Below are positions 7,813-14,629 of a stretch of 22,450 nt of DNA, one piece after another; the first letter of the stretch is position 1, and each line of letters starts with the position of its first letter. The position numbers were made by a program, and so were the translations under genes. A model generated the notes under the pieces. The model made no database searches. It was not told the origin of the DNA and saw nothing but the letters and a program-made list of their open reading frames with translations. This DNA is from a virus. The stretch is from the IMG/VR virus record IMGVR_UViG_3300036791_000343, positions 1-22,450 of that record; one strand, given 5' to 3'.

Positions 7813-9480
7813 TCAATAACGTCGCGGTGAGTCAATGGTTCTTCCAACTCTGCGCCTCCCCATCCGAACGCGGCCTGCGGAATGCAGCTGCGCGGTGTGT
7901 TCAATTTTGTCCATTTTCATGTAGTATGAAGTCATGTCGCCACTGTTCTGCAACTGCAACACAGCCTTTTCAACCTTCATAGCAGTTTCGTACTCACCCA
8001 TGCCGCCATCAAGATAACGTTGGCAAGCCTCGATGCCATAACGTGTCTCGTCGTAGGGATCATCACCGGGAAACTCCGCTACGTCCTCGTTGGGCTTGCC
8101 TTTCGTGTTGGCGGCGTAAACACAGTGTGGAATGGTTTCAACAGTCTTCGGGCACATGCCTTCAAAGATTTGAAACTTAGGGAGAAACCCTTCTGGCTTT
8201 TCTGGTTCATGCAGTGCCTTGTATTCCTCTAGTGCTTTATCGCCGTACATGCGCTTGATCTTCAACGCCGTGTCAACGTTGTAACCTTCTTGTGGCACGT
8301 ATCTTGGCGGCCTGGGAATAACTCTAATGTATTCCTGCATCAGAATTTTCCCGCCTATGCGATCGTTGTTAGCCTTCCTAGCTGGCCTGCCAAATGCCTC
8401 TGCAAACTCCTGAGCTATAAGACCTGTGCCCCTCTCCTGCCATGCCGACGGGTCCAAGACTACGTCCGTTAATTCTATGTCGGACGTCATACGCCGGATA
8501 TCGGTTGCCCAAGTGCTCACTTTCGTCTTAACGCACGTATGCTCTTTGGTCTTGTAAATTTTGGCGGGGTGTACTTCAGATGGAACAGGGTTTATTCTGT
8601 AAAGACCTGCGCAGGTCATTGCAGCGTATCCCCAGTCTATGGATAAAACTGAGGGCCAATAATACGGCACGGTGAATGGCTGAACAACATGCGTATGCTC
8701 TGAGAAATCATCAAAGACTTGGCCCTCAAAGGAGTCCCAACGGCCCTCAAGCTTGGCCGCTCTTTCACCCGCCGGCAGCGCTGCGAGCCTGCTTAAATAA
8801 TTCGGGTCAGAATCCATCAAGTAGATGTTATCTGTTGCCCGCGACGGAATGAAGATGGCATCGACTTGACGCTCTACACGTTTGCCCTTCTCATCGTCGT
8901 AGAAGACCTTGCGGCGGATTATTTTATATCCATCTTGGCAAGGCTTAATAAACCGATTATATACCCAAGTATGACCAATATTACCAGGGTTAGTGCCTGA
9001 CCTAACGATAGCGGGTAGTCGATTGTCCGACGAACGAACTCGTGTGAACGCGATGTAAATGTACTGGTATTCTGTAAAGGATGTGAGCTCGTCGAAGGCG
9101 GCGTAGTTGTATTGAGAAGTGTCGTACTTCTTGACGTCCTTCTCATTCTCACAATGGCCAAACTGGACCACTGCTCCGCTTGGAAAGGTCCATCGCTTTT
9201 TTGTGTCGTTGTAGGTAGCTCCACAGGGTCCATAGAACTCCGGTGCGCGGAGAATGATTTCAGCCTCAAGCTCAGGGTAGGTTCTCCTTAAGATAATGCC
9301 TTTGAATCGTGGATGGAGATGAAACTGTCTTGCTATAGGCATCATTAACAAGGTTTCAGACTTGCCGCCACCGGCTGCTCCGCCATACATTGCCTCAAAA
9401 ATGCTGTCAGGCAGAGACAAGAAATCCGCCTGCCTCTTATGAGGTTGCCAAGTTTTGATCGGGCTTGCTAATGAATCCAT
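7813..9480 (-). CDS. terL: Terminase large subunit, 555 aa
   Basis: This is the ATPase-nuclease motor that cuts concatemers and pumps DNA into the prohead. The N-terminal ATPase shows Walker A GGAAGGGKS (33-41), Walker B YAAFDE with D130/E131, and the coupling motif SGTNPGN (161-167). The RNase H-like nuclease has D282 in SIDWGY, D343 in VVLDPS, and a third acidic site near GDDPYDE (472-478). Length is normal. I start at the ATG at 9480 because the first residues match the adaptor region (MDSLASPIKTWQPHKRQADF). The longer TTG start at 9513 would lie inside a strong hairpin (9494-9535) and has no ribosome site. The ribosome site for 9480 is weak (AGG, six bases upstream). Confidence 0.97.
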   Translation of the reverse strand: MDSLASPIKTWQPHKRQADFLSLPDSIFEAMYGGAAGGGKSETLLMMPIARQFHLHPRFKGIILRRTYPELEAEIILRAPEFYGPCGATYNDTKKRWTFPSGAVVQFGHCENEKDVKKYDTSQYNYAAFDELTSFTEYQYIYIAFTRVRSSDNRLPAIVRSGTNPGNIGHTWVYNRFIKPCQDGYKIIRRKVFYDDEKGKRVERQVDAIFIPSRATDNIYLMDSDPNYLSRLAALPAGERAAKLEGRWDSFEGQVFDDFSEHTHVVQPFTVPYYWPSVLSIDWGYAAMTCAGLYRINPVPSEVHPAKIYKTKEHTCVKTKVSTWATDIRRMTSDIELTDVVLDPSAWQERGTGLIAQEFAEAFGRPARKANNDRIGGKILMQEYIRVIPRPPRYVPQEGYNVDTALKIKRMYGDKALEEYKALHEPEKPEGFLPKFQIFEGMCPKTVETIPHCVYAANTKGKPNEDVAEFPGDDPYDETRYGIEACQRYLDGGMGEYETAMKVEKAVLQLQNSGDMTSYYMKMDKIEHTAQLHSAGRVRMGRRRVGRTIDSPRRY

Positions 9481-9493
9481 TCCATGCCTGGGA

Positions 9494-9535
9494 GGACAGA
9501 CTATCTGGCGCAACTGCGCCAGAGGCAGTCTGTCC
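9494..9535 (-). promoter_or_regulatory. Two-tier hairpin just upstream of the terminase start
   Basis: Outer arms GGACAGACT / AGTCTGTCC (9494-9502, 9527-9535) enclose the palindrome TCTGGCGCA-AC-TGCGCCAGA (9504-9523). On the minus strand it ends 13 nt before the terL ATG and is not followed by Ts, so it is more likely a translation or RNA-processing element than a terminator. The inner part is copy 2 of the dispersed palindrome family. Confidence 0.8.
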
Positions 9536-9565
9536 TGTCCCCTCTACGACACGCGGACTTTAAAA

Positions 9566-9952
9566 CTACGACCCGACAGTCAGTTGGGTGCCGTGGAATC
9601 TAAAGAAGGGCTTGCCCGGCAGAGGACTGACTGGCATGAGAACCGTTGCTTGCTGTGGAAGAATGTCTGTAATGGCAACGATTGTCGGGTTGGTCGGCTG
9701 CACCGTTACTCCTAACCCATGCGTGTCTGTTGGACTGACCGCAATGACTGTTCCAACCAACTTGACTGTCAGTCCAACCGTGATCGGCGTCCCAACTGAA
9801 TCAACCACTGCCGGAGGTCCGGCTAGTGGGTTTACTATTGGATCTGCAGGCTGCACAGTTGGCGCATCTGCTTCCGTTACAACTGATTCTGTGCTTGTAC
9901 TGAACACAGTTGGATCGGGTTCAGGCTGCGGACTGTAAACGCTTGTACTCAT
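9566..9952 (-). CDS. Secondary virion protein with the shared VG..V small-barrel module, 128 aa
   Basis: I start at the ATG at 9952, with AAAGGA seven bases upstream, and not at the TTG at 9967. Residues 1-45 are low-complexity (Pro/Thr/Val/Ala, for example EPDPTVFSTSTESVVTEADA). From about residue 50 the protein carries VVDSVGTPITVGLTVKLVG, then PTDTH and VTVQPTNP, which aligns with the N-terminus of the big fibre and with the 85-aa protein at 13836. The pattern GTxIxVGxxVKLxGxVxxVxPxDxH is beta-rich and resembles KOW/SH3-like barrels. The ATG lies 12 nt after the stop of the 89-aa gene. Likely a virion component or attachment module; exact role unknown. Confidence 0.65.
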   Translation of the reverse strand: MSTSVYSPQPEPDPTVFSTSTESVVTEADAPTVQPADPIVNPLAGPPAVVDSVGTPITVGLTVKLVGTVIAVSPTDTHGLGVTVQPTNPTIVAITDILPQQATVLMPVSPLPGKPFFRFHGTQLTVGS

Positions 9953-9963
9953 GCTAATTCCTT

Positions 9964-10233
9964 TCAAATTGATCTTATCGAAAACTCTATGGATCTTGCT
10001 TCGTTTTCCACGCTGCCGGTATGCGTGATGCGAAGTGTAACTTCCACACGCATTTCATCTGTGTACTGGTCTATGACAACGTTGACTACCCTACGCAAAT
10101 GTTGCATTAGACCGTTGTCTTCGTCCGTGTTGAATACGACAGCATCTATTTTCTTGTTGAACTTGTCAATGACAGTGGATGGCTTACCAATGACACTGAC
10201 GTAAAATGGCTTCTTTGCAATGTCTATGCTCAT
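9964..10233 (-). CDS. Unknown late protein, 89 aa
   Basis: The ATG at 10233 follows AAAGGACAGGATTGC, a good ribosome site, 18 nt downstream of the T-run of the terminator at 10251-10306. It is therefore the first gene after that terminator, read either by read-through or from a promoter I could not identify. The product starts MSIDIAKKPFYVSVIGKP and alternates hydrophobic and charged residues (VVNVVIDQYTDEMRVEVTLR), suggesting a compact alpha/beta fold. No Cys, no membrane segment, no family recognised. Confidence 0.65.
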   Translation of the reverse strand: MSIDIAKKPFYVSVIGKPSTVIDKFNKKIDAVVFNTDEDNGLMQHLRRVVNVVIDQYTDEMRVEVTLRITHTGSVENEARSIEFSIRSI

Positions 10234-10250
10234 GCAATCCTGTCCTTTAT

Positions 10251-10306
10251 AAAAAAAACGAGTGTGCGCCGCGAAGAAAGGACATTAACTTCGCGGCCGT
10301 CACTCG
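10251..10306 (-). terminator. Strong intrinsic terminator within the late operon
   Basis: Read leftward: CGAGTG and GCCGCGAAG arms pair with CTTCGCGGC and CACTCG across a short internal loop, then eight Ts follow (the A8 at 10251-10258). It separates the fibre-side genes (10346 and above) from the terminase/head genes. Confidence 0.88.
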
Positions 10307-10309
10307 AAG

Positions 10310-10329
10310 TCCGACGCAACTGCGTCGGA
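10310..10329. repeat. Dispersed palindrome, copy 3 (intergenic)
   Basis: TCCGACGCAACTGCGTCGGA: 9-bp arms and an AC loop, 4 nt upstream of the terminator hairpin in the direction of transcription. Confidence 0.85.
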
Positions 10330-10345
10330 AACTGCAATCCTTGAA

Positions 10346-10558
10346 TTAGTTAGTGTTAGCCTCAACAGGCTCTGACACAGCCTCTCTAACCAATTCCTTC
10401 TGATTTTCTGCAAGCCTCCATCCCGTCCCTGTTATCTTGTGAATCCGTGCAAAGTAATTGAGAGTGGCTTGCCGTGCGATCATTAAACTCTTTTCCTGCG
10501 TTGCAATGTCTTCCATCGCTGCAATGGCAGTCTCATCTAGTGGGAAGTGTTCCAGCAT
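10346..10558 (-). CDS. Unknown late protein, 70 aa
   Basis: The ATG at 10558 shares its A with the stop of the upstream 29-aa membrane protein (TAATG) and has AAGGA seven bases upstream. The product is largely helical: MLEHFPLDETAIAAMEDIAT, then EKSLMIARQATLNYFARIHK, ending with VREAVSEPVEANTN. It is the last gene before the strong terminator. No family recognised. Confidence 0.65.
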   Translation of the reverse strand: MLEHFPLDETAIAAMEDIATQEKSLMIARQATLNYFARIHKITGTGWRLAENQKELVREAVSEPVEANTN

Positions 10559-10647
10559 TATTTATCCTTATGCTTGTGATCTAGCCATGCTGCAATCCCA
10601 AAAAGGATTGCAGCTATGGCTACGATCACTAAGAATTCCTTTGTCAC
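10558..10647 (-). CDS. Single-helix membrane peptide, 29 aa
   Basis: A GTG start at 10647 lies one base after the stop of the Pro/Gly-rich gene with AAGG just upstream. The product MTKEFLVIVAIAAILFGIAA, followed by WLDHKHKDK, is a single transmembrane helix with a charged cytoplasmic-type tail. The stop overlaps the next ATG (TAATG). A tiny one-helix protein among late genes could be a holin or antiholin-like or virion membrane peptide; nothing here proves that. The coding sequence contains a perfect 10-bp stem hairpin (10589-10614). Confidence 0.6.
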   Translation of the reverse strand: MTKEFLVIVAIAAILFGIAAWLDHKHKDK

Positions 10648-10648
10648 G

Positions 10649-11152
10649 CTACCTTTTGGCTGTCGGCTGCGTCGCCGGCGTAGGTACGGGAACCCAAACC
10701 CAAACCCAACCGTTTAGTTCAGGAAAGTAAGCCATTGCCCAGAATCCAGGAGTTTCACCGCCTGCCGATGTAGGCGGTAGGTTAATTGGCTGCGACGGCG
10801 TACCAGTAACTCCACCTGGCGGTTTTCCCGGAGGCGTGGGCCAAACTGTTGGTGGAGGTTCCGGTGGCAGAACAATCGGGTGCGTGGGTATCGGAGGCTG
10901 ACCTCCCGGCGCGATGGGATGAGCAGGATATCCCGGAGGTGGCCATACTCCTGGGGGCAGACCTCCCGGTGCAATAGGATGCGTGGGAAATCCTTCTCCA
11001 GCGCCTCCCCAAATTCCCGGAGGATAATGAATAGGATGCTCCGGGTGACCGGGACTTGGCCAAACTCCAGGTGGCGGATTGTAAATAGGATGTTCCGGGT
11101 GTTCACCACCGCCACCGACTGGAACTATCCAGGCTAAAACGGGTTTATTCAT
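10649..11152 (-). CDS. Pro/Gly-rich repeat protein, 167 aa
   Basis: It is built from degenerate repeats of the type HPxHPIxxPPGxWP: GEHPEHPIYNPPPGVWPSPG, GHPEHPIHYPPGIW, FPTHPIAPGGLPPGVWPPPG, YPAHPIAPGG and so on. The C-terminus is aromatic: GFWAMAYFPELNGWVWVWVP. Such a sequence cannot form a normal globular core in the repeat part and is probably extended and surface-exposed. I recall similar proteins beside fibre genes of uncultured phages, without known function. It directly follows the large fibre gene, so a fibre-tip, chaperone or adhesion role is reasonable inference. Ribosome site AAAGG about ten bases upstream of the ATG at 11152. Confidence 0.7.
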   Translation of the reverse strand: MNKPVLAWIVPVGGGGEHPEHPIYNPPPGVWPSPGHPEHPIHYPPGIWGGAGEGFPTHPIAPGGLPPGVWPPPGYPAHPIAPGGQPPIPTHPIVLPPEPPPTVWPTPPGKPPGGVTGTPSQPINLPPTSAGGETPGFWAMAYFPELNGWVWVWVPVPTPATQPTAKR

Positions 11153-11188
11153 TTTTAATACCTTTTCCTTTCAGTCTTCAAACTTTTA

Positions 11189-13687
11189 TTACGCAGCAAA
11201 CTTTACCCGGTTGCTATCTGCCGGGTCGTACCAAAGCTGTTTCGATCCGGCTGCCGGTGCCACGGATGGAAGATTTGTTATGGAGATGTTTCCGCCTGCT
11301 CCGGTCAAACTGACTGGCCCGGCCACTGTCAGCGCGGTTCCGGAATCCGGGGCGTTGATAAAGACGTTACCTGCGGAAAGAATCTGCACGCGGGTTTTCG
11401 GGCTGGCGATGTTGGTCTGGAAACTCAGAATGTCGGTTTGTAATTCAATCTGGCTGCCGGCGCCGGCGCTGCCAATTACAATGAGTGCCTGTCCGCTTAT
11501 TACAAGATTCTGAAGTTCGCATCCGATACGGGCAGAAGCGGTTCCCTGAGTGATGCAATACAGGTGCTGTCCGTTGGAAGCGGCTATTTGCAGTCCGGAC
11601 CAACCTGCCGAATCCGCCTGGGTGATGTTGAGGGCAATCGTGCTGCCTGGGGCCGATGGAATGGTTACGGCGGGGGCGGTCACGCTGTGAAACACGGCAT
11701 CGCCTGCGCCGGTGATCGTCGCAGCGTTCGAGGGCGTCGCAAAGGCGAGGGCTGCGCCCGCCGCGGTCGATGCGATCTCTCCTGCCACCGTGAGCGCGGT
11801 GCCGGAATCCGGGGCGTTGATGGTCACGTTGCCTGCGGAATTGACGGTCATGCGAGTACTGGGGGCCGGGCCGGTCTGAAAAAAAAGGGTTCCTGTGGGA
11901 GATGGGTTTAAGATTGCATTTGTGGGATCCAGCGTAAGCCCGGGGCCACTGGCGACGTTCACAATAACATAAGTTCCCGGACTTCCGGTAAGAGTGCAAA
12001 CGCCGTTGGGCTGAATGGATAACTCGAAATCTTTTCCTGCGGAATTTACCAGGTCGAGACCAGCCCGATTTGACGCATTGCTTTGAGTAATTATTAGTTG
12101 GTAGTTTGGGTTCGCAGAAGTGGTGGAAATTACGCCAGGTCCAGCCGTTGTGACGCTGTGAAATACGGCGTCGCCTGCGCCGGTGATGGTGGCCGCGTTG
12201 GACGGCGTGGCAAAGGCGAGGGCTGCGCCGCTGGCTGCGCTCACGATAGTGCCGGCGGGGAGGATTTGTGCCTTAACAGTGTCGTTGAATAAGAAATCAA
12301 TGCCTAAGAGGCTGCCAGTACCAGGCGTTGGTCCCGTGTATTCTCCAAACTGGAGTCTGGTGATCGTGTTGGCTGGGGTGCTTCCCTGTCCACCCCAAAG
12401 ATATATACCCGCAGAAGTCGGGGCAAGCCAGCCGGAAGCAACTACCAGTGCATCCGGTGATGTCACCCCATTATTCAGTATGATGTAAGAGGCATTTCCT
12501 TCGGCGGTAGGGGATAAATATAGAGCAGTATCGTGGGTCGGTGCGTTCGCTTTTATGTAAAGAGCACCACCGCCGTTATTGAGAGTCACTCCCGTCGCCG
12601 GTACACCAACTATCACGCTGTGGAACGTGGCATCTCCTGCGCCGGTGATCGTAGCAGTATTAGAAGGCGTGGCAAAGGCTAACGCTGCACCACTAACTAT
12701 GCTAGTAATCGCCCCAACATTCAACAGCTTCTTACTGTTTGCATTGACGTCTTGCAGCCAAGGAGTCTGTACGCCGCCGCCTGCTGTTATGCTTATTCCA
12801 TTTACTCTAAAGGAACCAGTTATATTGATGTCACCGAAAGCATCTACGGCGTAGGCAGGGGCAACGTTGCCACTCAAACCAAGCCATCCCGAGCTGGTTA
12901 GAACGCCTTTGTTGCCTGCAAGGAATAATGATTGAATATTAGTGAGGGAATGATTGGCGGCGTCTATGTTGCTGCCCCAAGGAGTTTGTCCGAGAACATT
13001 GACGCCATTTACTTGGAAGGAACCAGTGACATTGACTGTAGTTGCTGTGACCATGCTTGCTGCAACTGTTGCAACGTTGGTAAGAGTGAACCCACCACCG
13101 TTAATATTTTGTTGCCACGGCGTTTGCGTTTGAATAGGAACGCCGTTGACTAAATAGTTGCCTGTGACGTTAACGTTTCCTGTAACGGCTACTGGACCTG
13201 AGGAAATGCTTGCTACGTTGGTGAGTGTGAAGTTGGCTGCGTTGACGTTCTGTAACCAAGGCGATTGGCCAGGCAATGCTACGCCATTAACACGAAATGC
13301 TCCAGTAATGTTAACATCGCCCGTAACAGTAACGGGGCCAGTGGTAATGCTTGCAACGTTGTAAAGGTTTTTGTTGCCGCCGTCAATGTCAGTAACCCAA
13401 GGACTTTGGGACATGCCATTGCCTCCTGTACCCAAGCCCACAACCAACATGGCTGGCGAGATATTAACTGGGTTAGCGTTTACTGTAGCCTGTGGGATTC
13501 CGTTCTTGATGTCGTTCAGAATGCCCATATTGACTTTGGGCACAACTGGGTACGTGGGGGTTACACTGACTTCTCCGTAGTGAGTGTCTGTTGGTGCAAC
13601 TGAAGTAACTAATCCTGTGAAGCGCACCTGTGCGCCAACCGCTATGGGAGTCCCTAATGCATCGACCAGATTTGTTGCGCCTGCCAT
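11189..13687 (-). CDS. Large tail fibre/appendage protein, 832 aa
   Basis: Residues 1-80 are the shared VG..V module (NLVDALGTPIAVGAQVRFTG ... PTDTHYGEV), probably a virion-anchoring domain. Residues 95 to about 330 hold five repeats of roughly 47 residues beginning (S/T)PW and containing LxNVxxI, VTGxVNxTG and FxVNGV, one with a longer insert. The distal half carries three near-identical copies of SGAALAFATPSNAATITGAG plus FHSV, two copies of INAPDSGTALTVAG, and ends ITNLPSVAPAAGSKQLWYDP-ADSNRVKFAA, a familiar fibre C-terminus. No S74 autoprotease motif was seen. Such Thr/Val/Gly/Asn repeats form trimeric beta-shafts that bind the host surface. The distal third is visibly richer in GC than the proximal repeats, consistent with module exchange. 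Confidence 0.85.
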   Translation of the reverse strand: MAGATNLVDALGTPIAVGAQVRFTGLVTSVAPTDTHYGEVSVTPTYPVVPKVNMGILNDIKNGIPQATVNANPVNISPAMLVVGLGTGGNGMSQSPWVTDIDGGNKNLYNVASITTGPVTVTGDVNITGAFRVNGVALPGQSPWLQNVNAANFTLTNVASISSGPVAVTGNVNVTGNYLVNGVPIQTQTPWQQNINGGGFTLTNVATVAASMVTATTVNVTGSFQVNGVNVLGQTPWGSNIDAANHSLTNIQSLFLAGNKGVLTSSGWLGLSGNVAPAYAVDAFGDINITGSFRVNGISITAGGGVQTPWLQDVNANSKKLLNVGAITSIVSGAALAFATPSNTATITGAGDATFHSVIVGVPATGVTLNNGGGALYIKANAPTHDTALYLSPTAEGNASYIILNNGVTSPDALVVASGWLAPTSAGIYLWGGQGSTPANTITRLQFGEYTGPTPGTGSLLGIDFLFNDTVKAQILPAGTIVSAASGAALAFATPSNAATITGAGDAVFHSVTTAGPGVISTTSANPNYQLIITQSNASNRAGLDLVNSAGKDFELSIQPNGVCTLTGSPGTYVIVNVASGPGLTLDPTNAILNPSPTGTLFFQTGPAPSTRMTVNSAGNVTINAPDSGTALTVAGEIASTAAGAALAFATPSNAATITGAGDAVFHSVTAPAVTIPSAPGSTIALNITQADSAGWSGLQIAASNGQHLYCITQGTASARIGCELQNLVISGQALIVIGSAGAGSQIELQTDILSFQTNIASPKTRVQILSAGNVFINAPDSGTALTVAGPVSLTGAGGNISITNLPSVAPAAGSKQLWYDPADSNRVKFAA
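11685..12693 (-). repeat. Three long DNA-level repeats in the distal fibre
   Basis: Segments near 11685-11769, 12157-12239 and 12616-12693 encode SGAALAFATPSNxATITGAG-D-xFHSV and are also very similar as DNA (for example the shared CCTGCGCCGGTGAT). A second pair near 11325-11370 and 11790-11840 shares CCGGAATCCGGGGCGTTGAT. Long direct repeats of this kind permit recombination between fibre modules. Confidence 0.8.
12697..13405 (-). repeat. Five (S/T)PW repeats of the proximal fibre shaft
   Basis: Repeat units start at fibre residues 95, 142, 189, 235 and about 308. The first three are 47, 47 and 46 residues, the fourth has an insert (LFLAGNKGVLTSSGWLGLSG region), and the fifth leads into the distal half. 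Confidence 0.8.
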
Positions 13688-13835
13688 GCCGACTCTTTTA
13701 CACTAGCCTTTCATCCATCCCTCTTGCGTACGTCGCTATTACAATTGTGGCGCGGCATGGCATGCATCCCATCCCATCCCGTTCTGTGCGTCCAGCCATC
13801 CAGCCATCCATCATTGTTCGTTTAGCGAACGTTCT
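13688..13835. other. Intergenic gap with ATCC-type short repeats
   Basis: The 148-nt gap between the 85-aa gene and the fibre contains short-period repeats (CATCCCATCCCATCCC and CCAGCCATCCAGCCATCC), an 18-bp sequence GTGGCGCGGCATGGCATG at 13747-13764 that recurs inverted at 19152-19169, and the GTTCG repeat at 13816-13835. I see no gene and no convincing promoter. Confidence 0.6.
13816..13835. repeat. GTTCGTT..AGCGAAC repeat, copy 2
   Basis: GTTCGTTTAGCGAACGTTCT, 19 of 20 identical to 7758-7777, directly abuts the stop of the 85-aa gene. Confidence 0.75.
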
Positions 13836-14093
13836 TCAAGCACCAACCAAAAGCATTTTGGGTGCAACATTGACCGTTGTGCAAGCAAGGGTTGGAGACG
13901 GAACTCCGCCTGCGATGTCATTCACAAGGCTGATATTCGTCACAGGAATCCCTGCGGGGTTGTTCAACGTTACGACGCACTCGCCGAAATGGGCATCGAA
14001 GGCATTGATTGCAGTTACGACGCCGACTAACTTTACTGTGGCGCCGACGTTTATGACTGTTCCGATGGCATCGACGATACTTGTTGCTGGCAT
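13836..14093 (-). CDS. Stand-alone VG..V small-barrel module protein, 85 aa
   Basis: The whole protein is the module also found at the fibre N-terminus and in the 128-aa protein at 9566: SIVDAIGTVINVGATVKLVG, then a loop AFDAHFGECVVTLNNP, then VTNISLVNDIAGGVP, ending TVNVAPKMLLVGA. The order of invariant positions (VDxxGTxIxVGxxVKLxGxV, DxH, V..xNP) is the same in all three. The fibre copy even ends alike (VNISPAMLVVG). The ATG at 14093 has AAGGAAAAAG upstream. Inference: a multimeric virion module, perhaps binding the same partner as the fibre base. Confidence 0.65.
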   Translation of the reverse strand: MPATSIVDAIGTVINVGATVKLVGVVTAINAFDAHFGECVVTLNNPAGIPVTNISLVNDIAGGVPSPTLACTTVNVAPKMLLVGA

Positions 14094-14176
14094 GTTACTT
14101 TTTCCTTGTTTGTGATCTGAACTGTGAATCTAGTGCACCTGTGCCTAACCGGGGCTTGCTAACTCACGCATCCACG

Positions 14177-14231
14177 GGTGCGGTACCTAGGCCGATCTGA
14201 CGCAACTGCGTCAGAGGTGCCGTACCTAGGC
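14177..14231. repeat. Direct repeats flanking dispersed palindrome copy 4
   Basis: GGTGCGGTACCTAGGC (14177-14192) and GGTGCCGTACCTAGGC (14216-14231) differ at one base, 39 bp apart. Between them lies the palindrome TCTGACGCAACTGCGTCAGA (14196-14215). The rest of the 140-nt gap 14094-14233 shows no gene. Confidence 0.85.
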
Positions 14232-14233
14232 TA

Positions 14234-14608
14234 TTACTTTTGTAGTTCGGCATGGTCATGGCGCAGCTGCGCCATGTACGGAGTCCCAAACGCAAATTCT
14301 AAACTAGCAGCAGCTTCGCTGTCTTGGTGAACCACAACAACCTGTGCGATACCAGTGATAACGGACAGGATACCGTTAGCTTCCTTCACTTGTGCCGTCT
14401 CAGTCAAGGTTGCTGTACCTGCGTAGCCTGTTGCTGTAATGATGGCACCGTTTTTGTTCGATGGGTCTTCTACCACGCTAAAGATATTCCTGTCCGACGA
14501 ACTGTATGAAGGACGACCCACCTTCGCTTCAGAAGGATGACCGTCCGAATCAATTGGTTTGCCTAGCACTGCAACACTTTGAAACGTCGTGATTGTTATC
14601 GTCTGCAT
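14234..14608 (-). CDS. Ig-like (BIG2-type) virion protein, 124 aa
   Basis: The product is beta-rich: MQTITITTFQSVAVLG, then VGRPSYSSSDRNIFSVVEDP, GAIITATGYAGTATLTETAQ and LSVITGIAQVVVV. The pattern 'x-W/Y-x-S-S/D...x-x-V-x...GxAxITAxGxxGTAxLT' is that of bacterial Ig-like domains (BIG2) used in phage head decoration and tail proteins. The C-terminus (MAQLRHDHAELQK) is not part of the fold and contains palindrome copy 5. The ATG at 14608 has GGA about nine bases upstream. The specific structure it decorates cannot be told from sequence. Confidence 0.65.
   Translation of the reverse strand: MQTITITTFQSVAVLGKPIDSDGHPSEAKVGRPSYSSSDRNIFSVVEDPSNKNGAIITATGYAGTATLTETAQVKEANGILSVITGIAQVVVVHQDSEAAASLEFAFGTPYMAQLRHDHAELQK
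14257..14276. repeat. Dispersed palindrome, copy 5 (in coding sequence)
   Basis: CATGGCGCAGCTGCGCCATG, a perfect 20-bp palindrome near the 3' end of the Ig-like gene, 61 bp from copy 4. Confidence 0.85.
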
Positions 14609-14629
14609 TGCGTATCCACGTATCTCTCC

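Noticed and set aside
9481-9513. Longer terminase start at TTG 9513
   Set aside because: Starts inside the hairpin loop and lacks a ribosome site; ATG 9480 fits the usual N-terminus.
12579-12854. Rightward ORFs antisense to the fibre (also 11211, 11564, 12183, 13371)
   Set aside because: They mirror the repeats of the fibre gene and have no ribosome sites; side effect of biased composition.
14171-14232. tRNA-like or attachment-site structure
   Set aside because: No cloverleaf, no integrase in the window; the structure is explained by direct repeats and a palindrome.
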